64,000 nt of DNA from JBKBRC01 sp046292345 (GTDB lineage: Bacteria > Bacteroidota > Rhodothermia > Rhodothermales > Rubricoccaceae), in NCBI GenBank assembly GCA_046292345.1, contig JBKBRC010000003.1, positions 61,025 to 125,024 of the forward strand, given 5' to 3'. The notes beneath the pieces are model-generated. The model was not told where the DNA came from. It did not search any database and was given only the letters and a program-made list of their open reading frames with translations. Made by a program: the position numbers and the translations under genes. Below, one piece after another: positions 53,964-62,720 of this stretch. The number at the start of each line of letters is the position of its first letter. Positions within the stretch are counted from its first letter, which is position 1.

Positions 53964-56102
53964 ATGAACCGACGCTACTCCCTGGCCGCCCTGTGTGCGG
54001 TCCTGCTGCTCGCCCTTGCGCCGCTACAGGCGCGGGCGCAGTCGCTCTTCGGTCCGCTCAGTCCTGAGCTGCGCGCCAAAGTTGTCGAGCGACTCGGCGA
54101 GCGCGCCGCGCAGCGCCTCGAGAAGGCGGGCGGCTTCCAGACCGAGTACTACATCGCCGGGCTCAAAGGCGCTAACGAGGTGCCGCCCAACTCGTCCACA
54201 GCCACGGGCCTCGGGCAGGCCATCTACGAAGCCGACGGTCAGGGCGGGTATTTCCTCTTCTACACCGAGTTCCGGGGCCTCGAGAGCGACATCAACTATG
54301 CCATCGGCGCGCACATCCACGAGGGCGCTGTAGGCACCAATGGGCCGGTCATCTACCCGCTTGAGATCTTCTCGGACGACGACCGCAGCGGGTTCGCTCT
54401 TGCGATCGTCGAGGAGCCGCCGGCCGAGCGCGTGGACGCGCTGCGCGCGGGCAACTTCTATTTCAACATCCACACCGTCGACCGCCCGGCGGGCGAGATC
54501 CGCGGCAACCTGACGCGCGTGCAGTCGCTCGCCGAGGCCCGCGCGGCCGGCGTCGGCCAGGTGGTCGAGGTCGTCGGGGTCGTCTCACGTGCCAAGGGCG
54601 CGTTCGCCTACATCCAGGACGGTACGGGCGGCCTGACGGTGCGCCAGACGAGCAGCCCCTGGCGCACGGCCGTCGACGACGGCGAGATCCGCGAGGGCAC
54701 GGCCGTGCGCCTGCGCGGGCGGCTCTCCGAGTTCCGGTTCCTGCTCCAGATCAACCAGCCGAACGCGGCCACGAACGACCTCGAGAGCTTCGAGATTCTG
54801 TACCAGTTCGACGAGGTGATCCAGCCGCAGGTTGTGTCGCTCTTCGACATCGCTCAGAACGGCGAAACGTTCGAGGGCCAGCTGGTCGCCATCCGGAACG
54901 TCTCGACCACGGCCACAGGGCAGTTCCCGGCCGCGACGACGATCGCCATTACGGACCCAAGCGACAACACGAACGCCGTCTCGCTACGCATCCCCAACGC
55001 GGCCGACACTGACGTGGACGGGACGGCCATCCCGGATAGCCCCTTCACGCTCGTCGGTGTCGTGAGCCAGTTCAGCACGACGACGCCGGACGTCGGCTAC
55101 CAGATCATTCCGATTCTCGCACGTGACATCAACCCGACCGCGCGCCTTCAGGTGATCCACAACAGCCCGGATCCCGCCGCGGCAGCCGTGGACGTGTACA
55201 TCAACGGCGACCTCACCATCCCCAACCTCGCCTTCCGCGAGGCCACGCCGTTCGTCGAGTTGCCGGCCATCGCACAGCTGAACATTGCCATCGCGCCGGC
55301 GGGCTCCGAGGGGCCGGGCGCCGCCGTGTACACGCTCGACGGTTTCGACCTGCCCATTCTCTTCGTCGGCCAGGCCATCGCAACGGGGGTGCTGAATCCG
55401 GACATGTTCGCGCCCAACCCGGACGGCATCCCGACCAACTTCGCGCTGCTGCCCCGTGAAGCGGTCACGGCCGCCTCGTCAGGCTCGACGGTCGCGCTGG
55501 CTGTCGTGCACGGCGCGCCGGACGCCCCCACGGTGGACGTCGCGGCCAACGGCAGCGTGCTCATCGCAGAGCTCACGTATACCGATGCCACGGGCTACCT
55601 CGAGGTGCCGCCGGCGTCCTACACGCTCGGCGTGCGCGTCACCGGCTCGCCCACCGACGTGGCAACGTTCACGGCTGACTTGACCGGAGCCGGGGGAGCG
55701 GCTATCACGGTGCTCGCCTCAGGCTTCCTCGATCCCGCCAGCAACCAGAACGGGCCGGCGTTCGGCCTGCTCGCGGTCTTCGCGGACGGCACGACGGCGC
55801 TGCTGCCGGCGGCGGTCTCGGCGGAGAGCGGCGCGGAGGCGGGTCGCCTGGCGCTCGCCGTCGGGCAGAACCCGGTGCGGACGGCCTCGACGGTGCATTT
55901 CGCGCTGCCCGAAGCCGGCCCGGCCGAACTGGCCGTCTACGACGTGCTCGGCCGCCGCGTGGCCACGCTCGCCGAGGGCACGTTCATGGCTGACACGCAC
56001 ACGGCGCGCTTCGACGCGTCGGCGCTCTCGGCGGGCGTCTACGTGGTCCGTCTCGTCGCCGGGGACCGCGCGGTCTCGCGCACGGTCACCGTCGTACGCT
56101 GA
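53964..56102 (+). CDS. T9SS-sorted secreted protein with CHRD, OB-like and DUF4397 domains
   Basis: A 712-residue secreted protein. The signal is MNRRYSLAALCAVLLLALAPLQARAQ. A CHRD domain follows (about 55-180, YYIAGLKGANEVPP ... GAHIHEGAVG ... NTHTVDRPAGEIRG-like), then an OB-fold type region (about 185-390), two DUF4397 modules (from ARLQVIHNSPDPAAAAVDVY and from VALAVVHGAPDAPTVDVA), and a C-terminal type A sorting domain (ELAVYDVLGRRVATLAEG ... LSAGVYVVRL). It should be exported by the type IX system. Function is probably surface binding; no catalytic motif. Confidence 0.9.
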   Translation: MNRRYSLAALCAVLLLALAPLQARAQSLFGPLSPELRAKVVERLGERAAQRLEKAGGFQTEYYIAGLKGANEVPPNSSTATGLGQAIYEADGQGGYFLFYTEFRGLESDINYAIGAHIHEGAVGTNGPVIYPLEIFSDDDRSGFALAIVEEPPAERVDALRAGNFYFNIHTVDRPAGEIRGNLTRVQSLAEARAAGVGQVVEVVGVVSRAKGAFAYIQDGTGGLTVRQTSSPWRTAVDDGEIREGTAVRLRGRLSEFRFLLQINQPNAATNDLESFEILYQFDEVIQPQVVSLFDIAQNGETFEGQLVAIRNVSTTATGQFPAATTIAITDPSDNTNAVSLRIPNAADTDVDGTAIPDSPFTLVGVVSQFSTTTPDVGYQIIPILARDINPTARLQVIHNSPDPAAAAVDVYINGDLTIPNLAFREATPFVELPAIAQLNIAIAPAGSEGPGAAVYTLDGFDLPILFVGQAIATGVLNPDMFAPNPDGIPTNFALLPREAVTAASSGSTVALAVVHGAPDAPTVDVAANGSVLIAELTYTDATGYLEVPPASYTLGVRVTGSPTDVATFTADLTGAGGAAITVLASGFLDPASNQNGPAFGLLAVFADGTTALLPAAVSAESGAEAGRLALAVGQNPVRTASTVHFALPEAGPAELAVYDVLGRRVATLAEGTFMADTHTARFDASALSAGVYVVRLVAGDRAVSRTVTVVR

Positions 56103-56131
56103 CGCGCCGCGTCGTCGCACGGAAGAACGCC

Positions 56132-56182
56132 GCGCAGAAGAGGACGTCGCGCAGAAGAGGACGTCGCGCAGAAGAGGACGTC
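56132..56182. repeat. 17-bp tandem array after the T9SS cargo gene
   Basis: gcgcagaagaggacgtc occurs three times exactly, 30 bases after the stop codon. Confidence 0.9.
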
Positions 56183-56199
56183 GCGAAGGCGTTTCGCAC

Positions 56200-56229
56200 G
56201 CGGGCGGGAGGCTTCGGCCTTCCGCCCGC
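56200..56229 (+). terminator. Hairpin with UUCG loop after the T9SS cargo gene
   Basis: gcgggcgggaggc and gccttccgcccgc form a 13-bp stem (one G-T pair) closed by a cUUCGg loop. No T tract follows. Confidence 0.6.
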
Positions 56230-56325
56230 GCTTGCGTCCGGGCGGCCGGAGCCCGCGGTGCCGCCGGGCCCGGAACACCGCGGGTGCGCTCACCCGTCCA
56301 ACCGGACCCACCTTTGCGGATCGTC

Positions 56326-57540
56326 ATGCTACGCCCTGCCCTCGGCGCCCTCGCCCTCCTCGCCGCCTGTTCCTCCGGCCCGAGCGCCGCGCCCGAGGCC
56401 GTCGGCCGGGCGGCGGCCGAGCCAGGCCTCGCCGCCGTGCCCGACACGCTCGACGTGATCGCCGCGCGCGTGGACTCTGAGGACGCAGCGTTCCGCGTCG
56501 TGCGCGTCGTGGGCGGGCTCCAGAACCCGTGGGCGATGGCATTCCTGCCCGACGGCCGGCTGCTCGTCACCGAGCGCCCGGGGCGCCTGCTGCTCGTGGA
56601 CGGCGGGCGGGCGACGCCCGTCGCGGGCACGCCCGAGGTGGCCGCACGCGGGCAGGGCGGCCTGCTCGACGTTGCGCTCCACCCGCGCTTTGAGGACAAC
56701 CGCCTCGTCTACCTCACCTACGCCACCGGCGACGGGCGCGGCCTCGGCACCCGCCTCGCCCGCGCGCGCCTGGCCGACGACGCGCGCGCGCTCGACGACC
56801 TCGAGGTCCTCTACACGCTCCCGCAGCTCTCCAACGCCGGGCAGCACTTCGGCTCGCGTCTGGCCTTCCTGCCCGACGGCACGCTCCTGATGACCATCGG
56901 TGACCGCGGACAGATGGACCGCGCGCAGGACCGCGCCGATGCCGCCGGCGCCACGCTCCGCTTCAGCGACGACGGCTCCGTGCCCCCCGACAACCCGTTC
57001 GTGGGCGAGCCCGGCGTCCGGCCCGAGCTCTACACCTACGGCAACCGCAACAGCCAGGGTATGGCCGTCGAGCCCGGCACGGGGCGCGTGTGGCAGACCG
57101 AGCACGGCCCGCGCGGCGGCGACGAGCTCAACGTGATCCGTCCCGGGCGCAACTACGGCTGGCCCGAGGTCTCGCTTGGCGCCGACTACGTCACGCGCCG
57201 GCCCATCGGGCAGCGCCCGCCGGCGCCCGGCGTCGAGGACGCCGTGACGCACTGGACGCCCTCCATCGCGCCCTCCGGCCTCGCGTTTTACGCCGGCGAC
57301 GCGTTCCCAGCCTGGCGCGGCAACCTCTTCGCCGGGGCCCTGGCCCACCGGCAGGTCCGGCGCATCGTGCTCGACGGTGAGCGCGTCGTGCGGCAGGAGA
57401 TCTTGCTCGAGGGCCTGCTCGGCCGCATCCGTGACGTGCGTGTGGGGCCGGACGGGCTCGTGTACGTGGCGACGGACGAGAACCCGGGCGGCGTCTACCG
57501 ACTCGAGCCGGTCGGGGCCGGCCAGGCCCAGCAGCGCTGA
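56326..57540 (+). CDS. PQQ-dependent sugar dehydrogenase-like lipoprotein
   Basis: A 404-residue lipoprotein with lipobox LLAACSS. The six-bladed GSDH propeller shows NPWAMAFLPDGRLLVTERPGRLLLV, GQGGLLDVALHPRFEDN, TIGDRGQMDRAQD, YTYGNRNSQGMAV, TEHGPRGGDELN and FYAGDAFPAWRGNLFAG. It likely oxidises aldose sugars with PQQ in the periplasm, though many family members have no demonstrated activity. PQQ biosynthesis genes are not in the window. Confidence 0.92.
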   Translation: MLRPALGALALLAACSSGPSAAPEAVGRAAAEPGLAAVPDTLDVIAARVDSEDAAFRVVRVVGGLQNPWAMAFLPDGRLLVTERPGRLLLVDGGRATPVAGTPEVAARGQGGLLDVALHPRFEDNRLVYLTYATGDGRGLGTRLARARLADDARALDDLEVLYTLPQLSNAGQHFGSRLAFLPDGTLLMTIGDRGQMDRAQDRADAAGATLRFSDDGSVPPDNPFVGEPGVRPELYTYGNRNSQGMAVEPGTGRVWQTEHGPRGGDELNVIRPGRNYGWPEVSLGADYVTRRPIGQRPPAPGVEDAVTHWTPSIAPSGLAFYAGDAFPAWRGNLFAGALAHRQVRRIVLDGERVVRQEILLEGLLGRIRDVRVGPDGLVYVATDENPGGVYRLEPVGAGQAQQR

Positions 57541-57541
57541 C

Positions 57542-57591
57542 GCTCCCGCCGGTGCTCCCGCCGGTGCTCCCGCCGGGATGCTCCCGCCGGA
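57542..57591. repeat. 12/13-bp tandem array directly after the sugar dehydrogenase stop
   Basis: gctcccgccggt occurs twice and two further copies gain an extra base. The array begins one base after the TGA. Confidence 0.8.
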
Positions 57592-57597
57592 GTGGGT

Positions 57598-59196
57598 TCA
57601 GGAGCGGCGGAGGCGGACGAGCGCCTCGTCGAGGCCCCACAGCGCCAGCCCGGCCGCCACGAAGACCACCAGGGCGCCCACGGGCTGCCAGATCACGAAG
57701 CCGCCCAGCATGCCCAGGATCGCGCCGAGGTACTTGATGTAGTTGAGCTGTTCGTTGGACGTGCTCTTGAGCAGCCCCTCTAGCTGCGCCTCGTCGAAGC
57801 CGCGCGCCTTCTCCATAATCATCGCGCGAATGTCGAAGCCTTCAACGAACGAGAGGATGGCCCGCGTGGCCGCCTCCTCGATCTCGGGCGCGCGCGCCTC
57901 GACGCGGGCCGGCACGGCGTCGAGCGCGGCGTCTACGCGGTCCAGCAGCGGGGTGATGGCCTGCGGCAACTCGCTGAGGGCCTTGTCGATCCGGCGCTGG
58001 AAGTCCTCCTCGGCAAAGGTGCGGTAGAGGCGCAGCGCGAGGCCGCCCACGCCCTGTCCGGCCTGCTCCTCGAGCTTCTGCACGGCGAGCGCGGCCAGTT
58101 GCCGGCGTACGACCTCGTGCCCGAGTACCTCCTGCGCATAGTCGCTCGCGAGAGCCTTCAGGTCTGCGCGGAAGCCCGGGTCTTCGAGCACGCCGCGCAT
58201 GACGCCCAGGCCGAGGTCCCGGTAGCGCCCGATCACGCCAGACTCCTGAATTTTGGCCTTGATGATCTCGGCATTGATGAGCTCGCGGCTGATCGCGTCC
58301 GAGAGGCGGTAGATGACGCGCTCGCGCTGGGCCGGGATGAGTCCCTGCGGGATGATGGCGCGCTTCTGCCGCGGCTGGAAAAGCATCGTGATGGCGAGCC
58401 AGTTGGTCAGGAAGCCGATCAGGCCCGAGACGGCGAGCACGCGCAGGAGTCCCTCGAGCGCGCGCGCGTGCCCGAAGACCACGACGGCCGCGCCGTCGAA
58501 GTCCCAGAAGAAGCTGACGGCGAACGCGAGCGTGAGCGCGTACGGGATGACGCGCAGGTAGGGGATGATCTGCCCCACGCGCCCGACGAGGCGGGGCGGG
58601 CCGTCGTCGGAGGGTGCCGTGCGCGGCGCAGGTGGGGGGAGATGGGCCCGGCCGTAGCGCAGCACGAGCGCGAGCAGCTGCCGGCCGCGGTGGCGCGAGG
58701 CATGGCGGGCAGCGGCGGCGAGCTCGGCCGGATCCAGGCGGGGCGAGAGCGGCGAGCGGGGCGGCTCGGGGAAGCGCGGTCGCGGCGCGTCGGGCGGCGG
58801 CACGTCCCGTCCCGCTCCCGCGGCGAAGTAGGGGCTGAGCGGCGGTTCTGCCGGCGGCGCGTCCCTCGGCGGCTCTGGCCGCTCGCCGTTGACCGAAGCA
58901 GCGGCGGGGAGCGGCGCCGCGGCGGGGAGCGGCGCCGCGGCGCGTCTGGCCGGGTCGGCGCCTTCCGGGCCGGGCGCGGCCGACTCGGAAGGCGCCGGTG
59001 GGCCGGCCGGGGGGCGAGAGCCGGCCGACGCTCTGCCCGGAGACGGTGGGAGCGGCCGCGCGGGCGGTCGCGCGGCCGTGTCTCTTCCGGCCGGTTCGGG
59101 GCGTTCGTCGCCTTCCGGGAGGTCGTCGGGGCCGAGGATGCCGGGCACGGGCACGAGGCGGCGTGGGCCGCCGGGAGGGGGCGGGGGAGGAGGCAT
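57598..59196 (-). CDS. DUF445-family membrane protein with long Pro-rich N-terminus
   Basis: A 532-residue protein. The first 170 residues are Pro/Ala/Arg-rich and probably disordered (an 18-bp repeat encodes AAAPLP copies at 58901-58936). The DUF445 core then has a membrane helix, the family motif LTNWLAITMLFQPRQKR, helices with paired coiled-coil character (AISRELINAEIIKAKIQESGVIG) and two C-terminal helices (LGAILGMLGGFVIWQPVGALVVFVAAGLALWGL). Role is unknown; E. coli and Bacillus relatives are linked to stress. The start at 59196 (MPPPPPPPGG) is the conserved choice. Confidence 0.85.
   Translation of the reverse strand: MPPPPPPPGGPRRLVPVPGILGPDDLPEGDERPEPAGRDTAARPPARPLPPSPGRASAGSRPPAGPPAPSESAAPGPEGADPARRAAAPLPAAAPLPAAASVNGERPEPPRDAPPAEPPLSPYFAAGAGRDVPPPDAPRPRFPEPPRSPLSPRLDPAELAAAARHASRHRGRQLLALVLRYGRAHLPPPAPRTAPSDDGPPRLVGRVGQIIPYLRVIPYALTLAFAVSFFWDFDGAAVVVFGHARALEGLLRVLAVSGLIGFLTNWLAITMLFQPRQKRAIIPQGLIPAQRERVIYRLSDAISRELINAEIIKAKIQESGVIGRYRDLGLGVMRGVLEDPGFRADLKALASDYAQEVLGHEVVRRQLAALAVQKLEEQAGQGVGGLALRLYRTFAEEDFQRRIDKALSELPQAITPLLDRVDAALDAVPARVEARAPEIEEAATRAILSFVEGFDIRAMIMEKARGFDEAQLEGLLKSTSNEQLNYIKYLGAILGMLGGFVIWQPVGALVVFVAAGLALWGLDEALVRLRRS
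58901..58936. repeat. 18-bp coding repeat in the DUF445 N-terminus
   Basis: gcggcggggagcggcgcc occurs twice exactly. The unit is a multiple of three and encodes AAPLPA on the minus strand. Confidence 0.75.
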
Positions 59197-59203
59197 GGGG
59201 CTC

Positions 59204-59767
59204 CTACGCCAGACCGAGCCGTTCGGCTTCGCGCCGCAGCGCCTCAATCACGTGGGCGACGTGCTCGTCGAGCGGGAGCCCGAGCTCCTCGGCGCCGAGG
59301 GCGATGTCCTCGCGCGAGACGGCGGCGGCGAAGGCGCGGTCTTTGAGCTTCTTCCGCACCGAGCGCGGCGCGAGCCCCTCGAGCCGGTCCGGGCGGACGA
59401 GCGCCACGGCCGTCACGAACCCCGCCAGTTCGTCCACGGCGAAGAGTGTGCGGGCCATCGGCGTCTCGCGCGGCACGCCCGTATGCGGCGCGTGTCCGAG
59501 GATGGCCTCGCAGATCTCCCGGGGGTAGCCTCGCGCCTCGAGGGCGCGCACGCCGACGAACGGATGCTCGTCGAGGGAGGGGTGCCGCTCGTAGTCGAGG
59601 TCGTGCAGCAGGCCGGCCATGCGCCACGTCTCCACGTCCTCGCCCGCGCACTCGGCGTAGAACGCCATCGCTGCCTCGACCGCGTAGCCGTGCCGCCGGA
59701 GGCTGTCCGTCCGCGTCCAGTCGTGGAAGAGCGCGAGCGCGTCGGCGTAGGAGGGCGCGGCGGGCAT
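59204..59767 (-). CDS. HD-domain phosphohydrolase
   Basis: A 187-residue protein. The H...HD...D motif is in HGYAVEAAMAFYAE, RMAGLLHDLDYERHP and FAVDELAGFVTAV. It has the length and HDIG-like order of small HD hydrolases acting on nucleotides. The stop lies 7 bases before the DUF445 start, suggesting an operon. Substrate is unknown. Confidence 0.9.
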   Translation of the reverse strand: MPAAPSYADALALFHDWTRTDSLRRHGYAVEAAMAFYAECAGEDVETWRMAGLLHDLDYERHPSLDEHPFVGVRALEARGYPREICEAILGHAPHTGVPRETPMARTLFAVDELAGFVTAVALVRPDRLEGLAPRSVRKKLKDRAFAAAVSREDIALGAEELGLPLDEHVAHVIEALRREAERLGLA

Positions 59768-59792
59768 GGGGCGTCGGGCGAGAGGAGGAGGA

Positions 59793-60800
59793 TCAGAACA
59801 CGCGCACGGGGCGGAACTCGCGCAGGTAGCGCGCCGGGTCGCGCTGGAAGTCGGCGAGGATCTGCTGGAGCGAGGCCGCGGCGGCGTTGGCGTTGTTGTA
59901 GAGCGAGGGGTCTTGCAGGAGCAGGCCGAGCGTCCCGTCGGTGGTGTTGGCGGCGGCGAGCGTAGTGTCGAGCGAAGCCGCGAGGCGGTCGAGCTGCGTC
60001 AGGCTGCGGTCGAGCGAGCGGAGCGTGGTGTTGAGCCCGGCGATGGTGACGGCGAGCGAGTCCGAGTTTTCCTCCGAGAAGCGGCGGAAGGTCCCCGTGG
60101 TGGCGCGCAGGTCGGCCGAGAGGTCTTGCGAGAGCACGCCGAGGTCTTGCGAGAAGCGCTCGGCGCTGCCGGCGGCGCGCTGAAGCGCGCCGAGCGTCTG
60201 CCCGACGCGCTCGCGCTCTGTGAGAAGCGTCTGCGTGGCGGCGGTGGTGAGGAAGCGCAGCTGCGCGAGCACGGCCTGGAGGTCGTCGCCCGAGTTGACG
60301 AGCAGCTGGTCGAGGGAGGAGAAGACGGAGACGGCGCTCGTGAGCGCGGTGTCGGCGCGCGCTGTCAGGCTGGTAGACTCGCCCGCGAGCAGGTCGAACA
60401 GGTCGACCGAGGGCCGTGCAATGACCGTGTCGCCGGCCGCGAGCGGGCGCCCGGCGTCGGCGCCGGTGGGCGGGCGGATGGACACGGCCACGTCGCCGAG
60501 GGCCGAGAGGCCGCTCGTGCCAAAGACCGCCCCGCGCGGGATGCGTGTGCCGGGGTCGAGGCGGAGCGTGACGAAGACCTGGCGGGCGTCGTCCGAGAGG
60601 GCGACGCGGCGCACCGAGCCCACGCGGACGCCGTTGAGCAGCACCGCGCTGCCCTGCACGATGCCCTGCGCGCTCTCGAACACGACCACAACGTCGTAGC
60701 CGCCCCCGAAGAGCGGCCGGTCGGAGAGAAACTGAATGCCGAAGTAGGTCACAAGCGCGGCCGCCAGCACGGCCAGCCCGACCTTGATTTCGTTGCTCAT
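59793..60800 (-). CDS. MCE/MlaD family lipid-transport protein
   Basis: A 335-residue protein. It has an N-terminal membrane helix (IKVGLAVLAAALVTYFGIQFL), a single MCE domain (YDVVVVFESAQGIVQGSAVLLNGVRVGSV...ALGDVAVSI) and a long helical C-terminal part with heptads, probably a periplasmic needle. It passes phospholipid between membranes together with the ATPase and permease encoded upstream on the same strand. Order mlaE-mlaF-mlaD is seen here. Confidence 0.92.
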   Translation of the reverse strand: MSNEIKVGLAVLAAALVTYFGIQFLSDRPLFGGGYDVVVVFESAQGIVQGSAVLLNGVRVGSVRRVALSDDARQVFVTLRLDPGTRIPRGAVFGTSGLSALGDVAVSIRPPTGADAGRPLAAGDTVIARPSVDLFDLLAGESTSLTARADTALTSAVSVFSSLDQLLVNSGDDLQAVLAQLRFLTTAATQTLLTERERVGQTLGALQRAAGSAERFSQDLGVLSQDLSADLRATTGTFRRFSEENSDSLAVTIAGLNTTLRSLDRSLTQLDRLAASLDTTLAAANTTDGTLGLLLQDPSLYNNANAAAASLQQILADFQRDPARYLREFRPVRVF

Positions 60801-60828
60801 CGGTGGAGGGAGGCCCCTGGGGGGCGGG

Positions 60829-61587
60829 CTAGCGGGAGGCCGTGGCCGGGCGGCCGATCTGGTACTCGTTGGCGCGCACGAAGGCGGAGAGGACGGGGTC
60901 GGTGGCGGCGTGCAGGTCGTCTACGGTGCCGCTCCAGTGCAGGCGGCCCTCGTGGATGAACCCCACGCGGTCGGCGATGGAGAGTACCGAGTGCATGTCG
61001 TGCGTGATGACGACGCTCGTCGAGCCGAGCTCGCGGCCGATGCGCGCGATGAGCTCGTCGATGGTGTTGCTCGTCTCGGGGTCGAGCCCCGAGGTGGGCT
61101 CGTCGTAGAGCAGGTAGCGCGGCTCGATGGCGATGGCGCGCGCAAGCGCGACGCGCTTCTGCTGCCCGCCCGAGAGCTCGTTGGGCAGGCGCGGCCCCAC
61201 GCCGGGCAGCTCGACGAGCGCGAGGCAGTCCTCGGCGCGGCGGCGCGTCTCGGCGGGCGTCAGGTCGGTGAACGTCGTGAGCGGGAAGCGCACGTTGTCG
61301 AGCGCGGTCATCGAGTCAAAGAGCGCGCCGCCCTGGAAGAGCACGCCGAACTTGCGCCGCACCTGGCGCAGCTCGGCGTAGGAGAGCGCGTCGAGCGGCG
61401 CCCCGTCGATCACGACGCGCCCGGTCTCCGGACGCAGCAGGCCCACAAGGTGCTTGAGCAGCACGCTCTTGCCCGAGCCCGAGCGCCCGATCACGCAGTA
61501 CGTCTCGCCCTCGCGGATCTCGAGCGAGATGTCGCGCAGGACCGGCTTGCCGTCGAAGCTCTTCGAGAGGTTCTGGACTTCGATCAT
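60829..61587 (-). CDS. MlaF-type ABC transporter ATPase
   Basis: A 252-residue ABC ATPase: Walker A GRSGSGKSVLLKHLVG, Q-loop FGVLFQGGALFDSMT, signature LSGGQQKRVALARA, Walker B YLLYDEPTSGLD, H-loop VVITHDMHSV. The Q-loop is followed by the GALFDSMT stretch typical of Mla/Ttg2A ATPases. It energises lipid transport by the permease gene upstream. Confidence 0.95.
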   Translation of the reverse strand: MIEVQNLSKSFDGKPVLRDISLEIREGETYCVIGRSGSGKSVLLKHLVGLLRPETGRVVIDGAPLDALSYAELRQVRRKFGVLFQGGALFDSMTALDNVRFPLTTFTDLTPAETRRRAEDCLALVELPGVGPRLPNELSGGQQKRVALARAIAIEPRYLLYDEPTSGLDPETSNTIDELIARIGRELGSTSVVITHDMHSVLSIADRVGFIHEGRLHWSGTVDDLHAATDPVLSAFVRANEYQIGRPATASR

Positions 61588-61596
61588 GGCAGCGCG

Positions 61597-62418
61597 TTAG
61601 AGCAGGAGGGCGGCGCAGACGTAGTCGGCCAGGAGCACGTAGACGCACGCGAGCACGGTCGCACGCGTGGTCGCCGTGCCGACGCCCTCGGCGCCCCCGC
61701 GCGCGTGGTAGCCCGTGTAGCATGCGATGGACGTGATCACGAAGCCAAACACGACCGACTTGACGAGGCCGAAGAAGATGTCGTAGGGCCGGAAGAAGAG
61801 CCGCGCGCCCGTCCAGAACTGCTCGGCCGTCAGTACCGGGCTCAGGTGCGCCACGTAGGCGCTCGCGCCGAGCCCGACGGCCGCGGCGAGGATGTAGAGC
61901 ACCGGAAACATGAGCGCGCCCGCCGCGATGCGCGGCGCGACAAGGTAGCTGAGCGAGCTCAGGCCCATCGCCTCGAGGGCGTCGATCTGCTCTTTGACGC
62001 GCATCGTGCCCAGCTCGGCCGCGATTCGCGCGCCGACGCGCCCGCACAGCACGAACGCCGTCACGAGCGAGCCCAGCTCGAGCACCATCGCCTGCTGCAC
62101 GAACGTGCCGACGATCGTGGGCGGCAGCAGCGGGTTCTCGAGCTGGTAGATCGCCTGCACGGTCGAGACGCCGCCCGTGAAGGCCGCCGCGAGCGCGACG
62201 ATGGGGATCGAGTCCACGCCGAAGCGCACCATGTGCGTGGCGAGGTCGCGCGCGTAGAGCCGGCCGCGCAAGTCGCGCGGGAACGAGAACGCGCGTCCGA
62301 CGAGGAGGCAGTACCGTCCGAAGCCTCCGACGAGGCGGCCGAGCCAGGCGGCAAGCGCCTGCGCCGCGGGCGGCAGCGCGCGGCGCTCGGCGGCGGAGGC
62401 GGGGGCGGGAAGCTCCAT
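61597..62418 (-). CDS. MlaE-type ABC transporter permease
   Basis: A 273-residue permease with five to six helices. The MlaE motif region is FTGGVSTVQAIYQLENPLLPPTIVG and ELGSLVTAFVLCGRVGARIAAELGTMRVKEQIDALEAMG. The start ATG at 62418 (MELPAPASAAERR) is inferred; an ATG at 62454 would add 12 residues. It leads the three-gene Mla set. Confidence 0.92.
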   Translation of the reverse strand: MELPAPASAAERRALPPAAQALAAWLGRLVGGFGRYCLLVGRAFSFPRDLRGRLYARDLATHMVRFGVDSIPIVALAAAFTGGVSTVQAIYQLENPLLPPTIVGTFVQQAMVLELGSLVTAFVLCGRVGARIAAELGTMRVKEQIDALEAMGLSSLSYLVAPRIAAGALMFPVLYILAAAVGLGASAYVAHLSPVLTAEQFWTGARLFFRPYDIFFGLVKSVVFGFVITSIACYTGYHARGGAEGVGTATTRATVLACVYVLLADYVCAALLL

Positions 62419-62502
62419 CGGGTGCGCAGGACCGGGAATGAGGGGCCGTGGCAACTGACCGGCTGCTGTCAGCCGGTGCGGCTAAGTTGGCGCGTCCGGC
62501 AA

Positions 62503-62559
62503 CGTCCGTGCCGGGGCGGCTCGTCCGTGCCGGGGCGGCTCGTCTGTGCCGGGGCGGCT
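62503..62559. repeat. 19-bp tandem array upstream of radA
   Basis: cgtccgtgccggggcggct occurs twice exactly and once with a C-to-T change, followed by a partial copy. Confidence 0.88.
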
Positions 62560-62581
62560 CGTCTGTGCGGATGCGGGCAGG

Positions 62582-62623
62582 CGCGAGCCTGCTCGCACGA
62601 GCCTGCTCGCACGAGCCCGCTCG
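62582..62623. repeat. 14-bp tandem array upstream of radA
   Basis: cacgagcctgctcg-type units occur three times, each containing the inverted pair cgagc/gctcg. It stands 23 bases after the 19-bp array. Confidence 0.8.
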
Positions 62624-62720
62624 GGCGCAGCCGAAGCTAGCGCCGCTGCTCCCGGGCGCCCTGCCACGCTCCGTCCTGCGCGCTGTTTCCCTCCGATTTC
62701 CATCCCCTGTCGCTGCTGCC

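Larger units (their letters stand above)
62419..62720. other. Divergent region between mlaE and radA with two tandem arrays
   Basis: It contains a perfect 8-bp hairpin (accggctg ctgt cagccggt, 62458-62477), a -7-like TAAGTTGG on the plus strand (62482-62489) and two tandem arrays. No gene is supported. Confidence 0.55.
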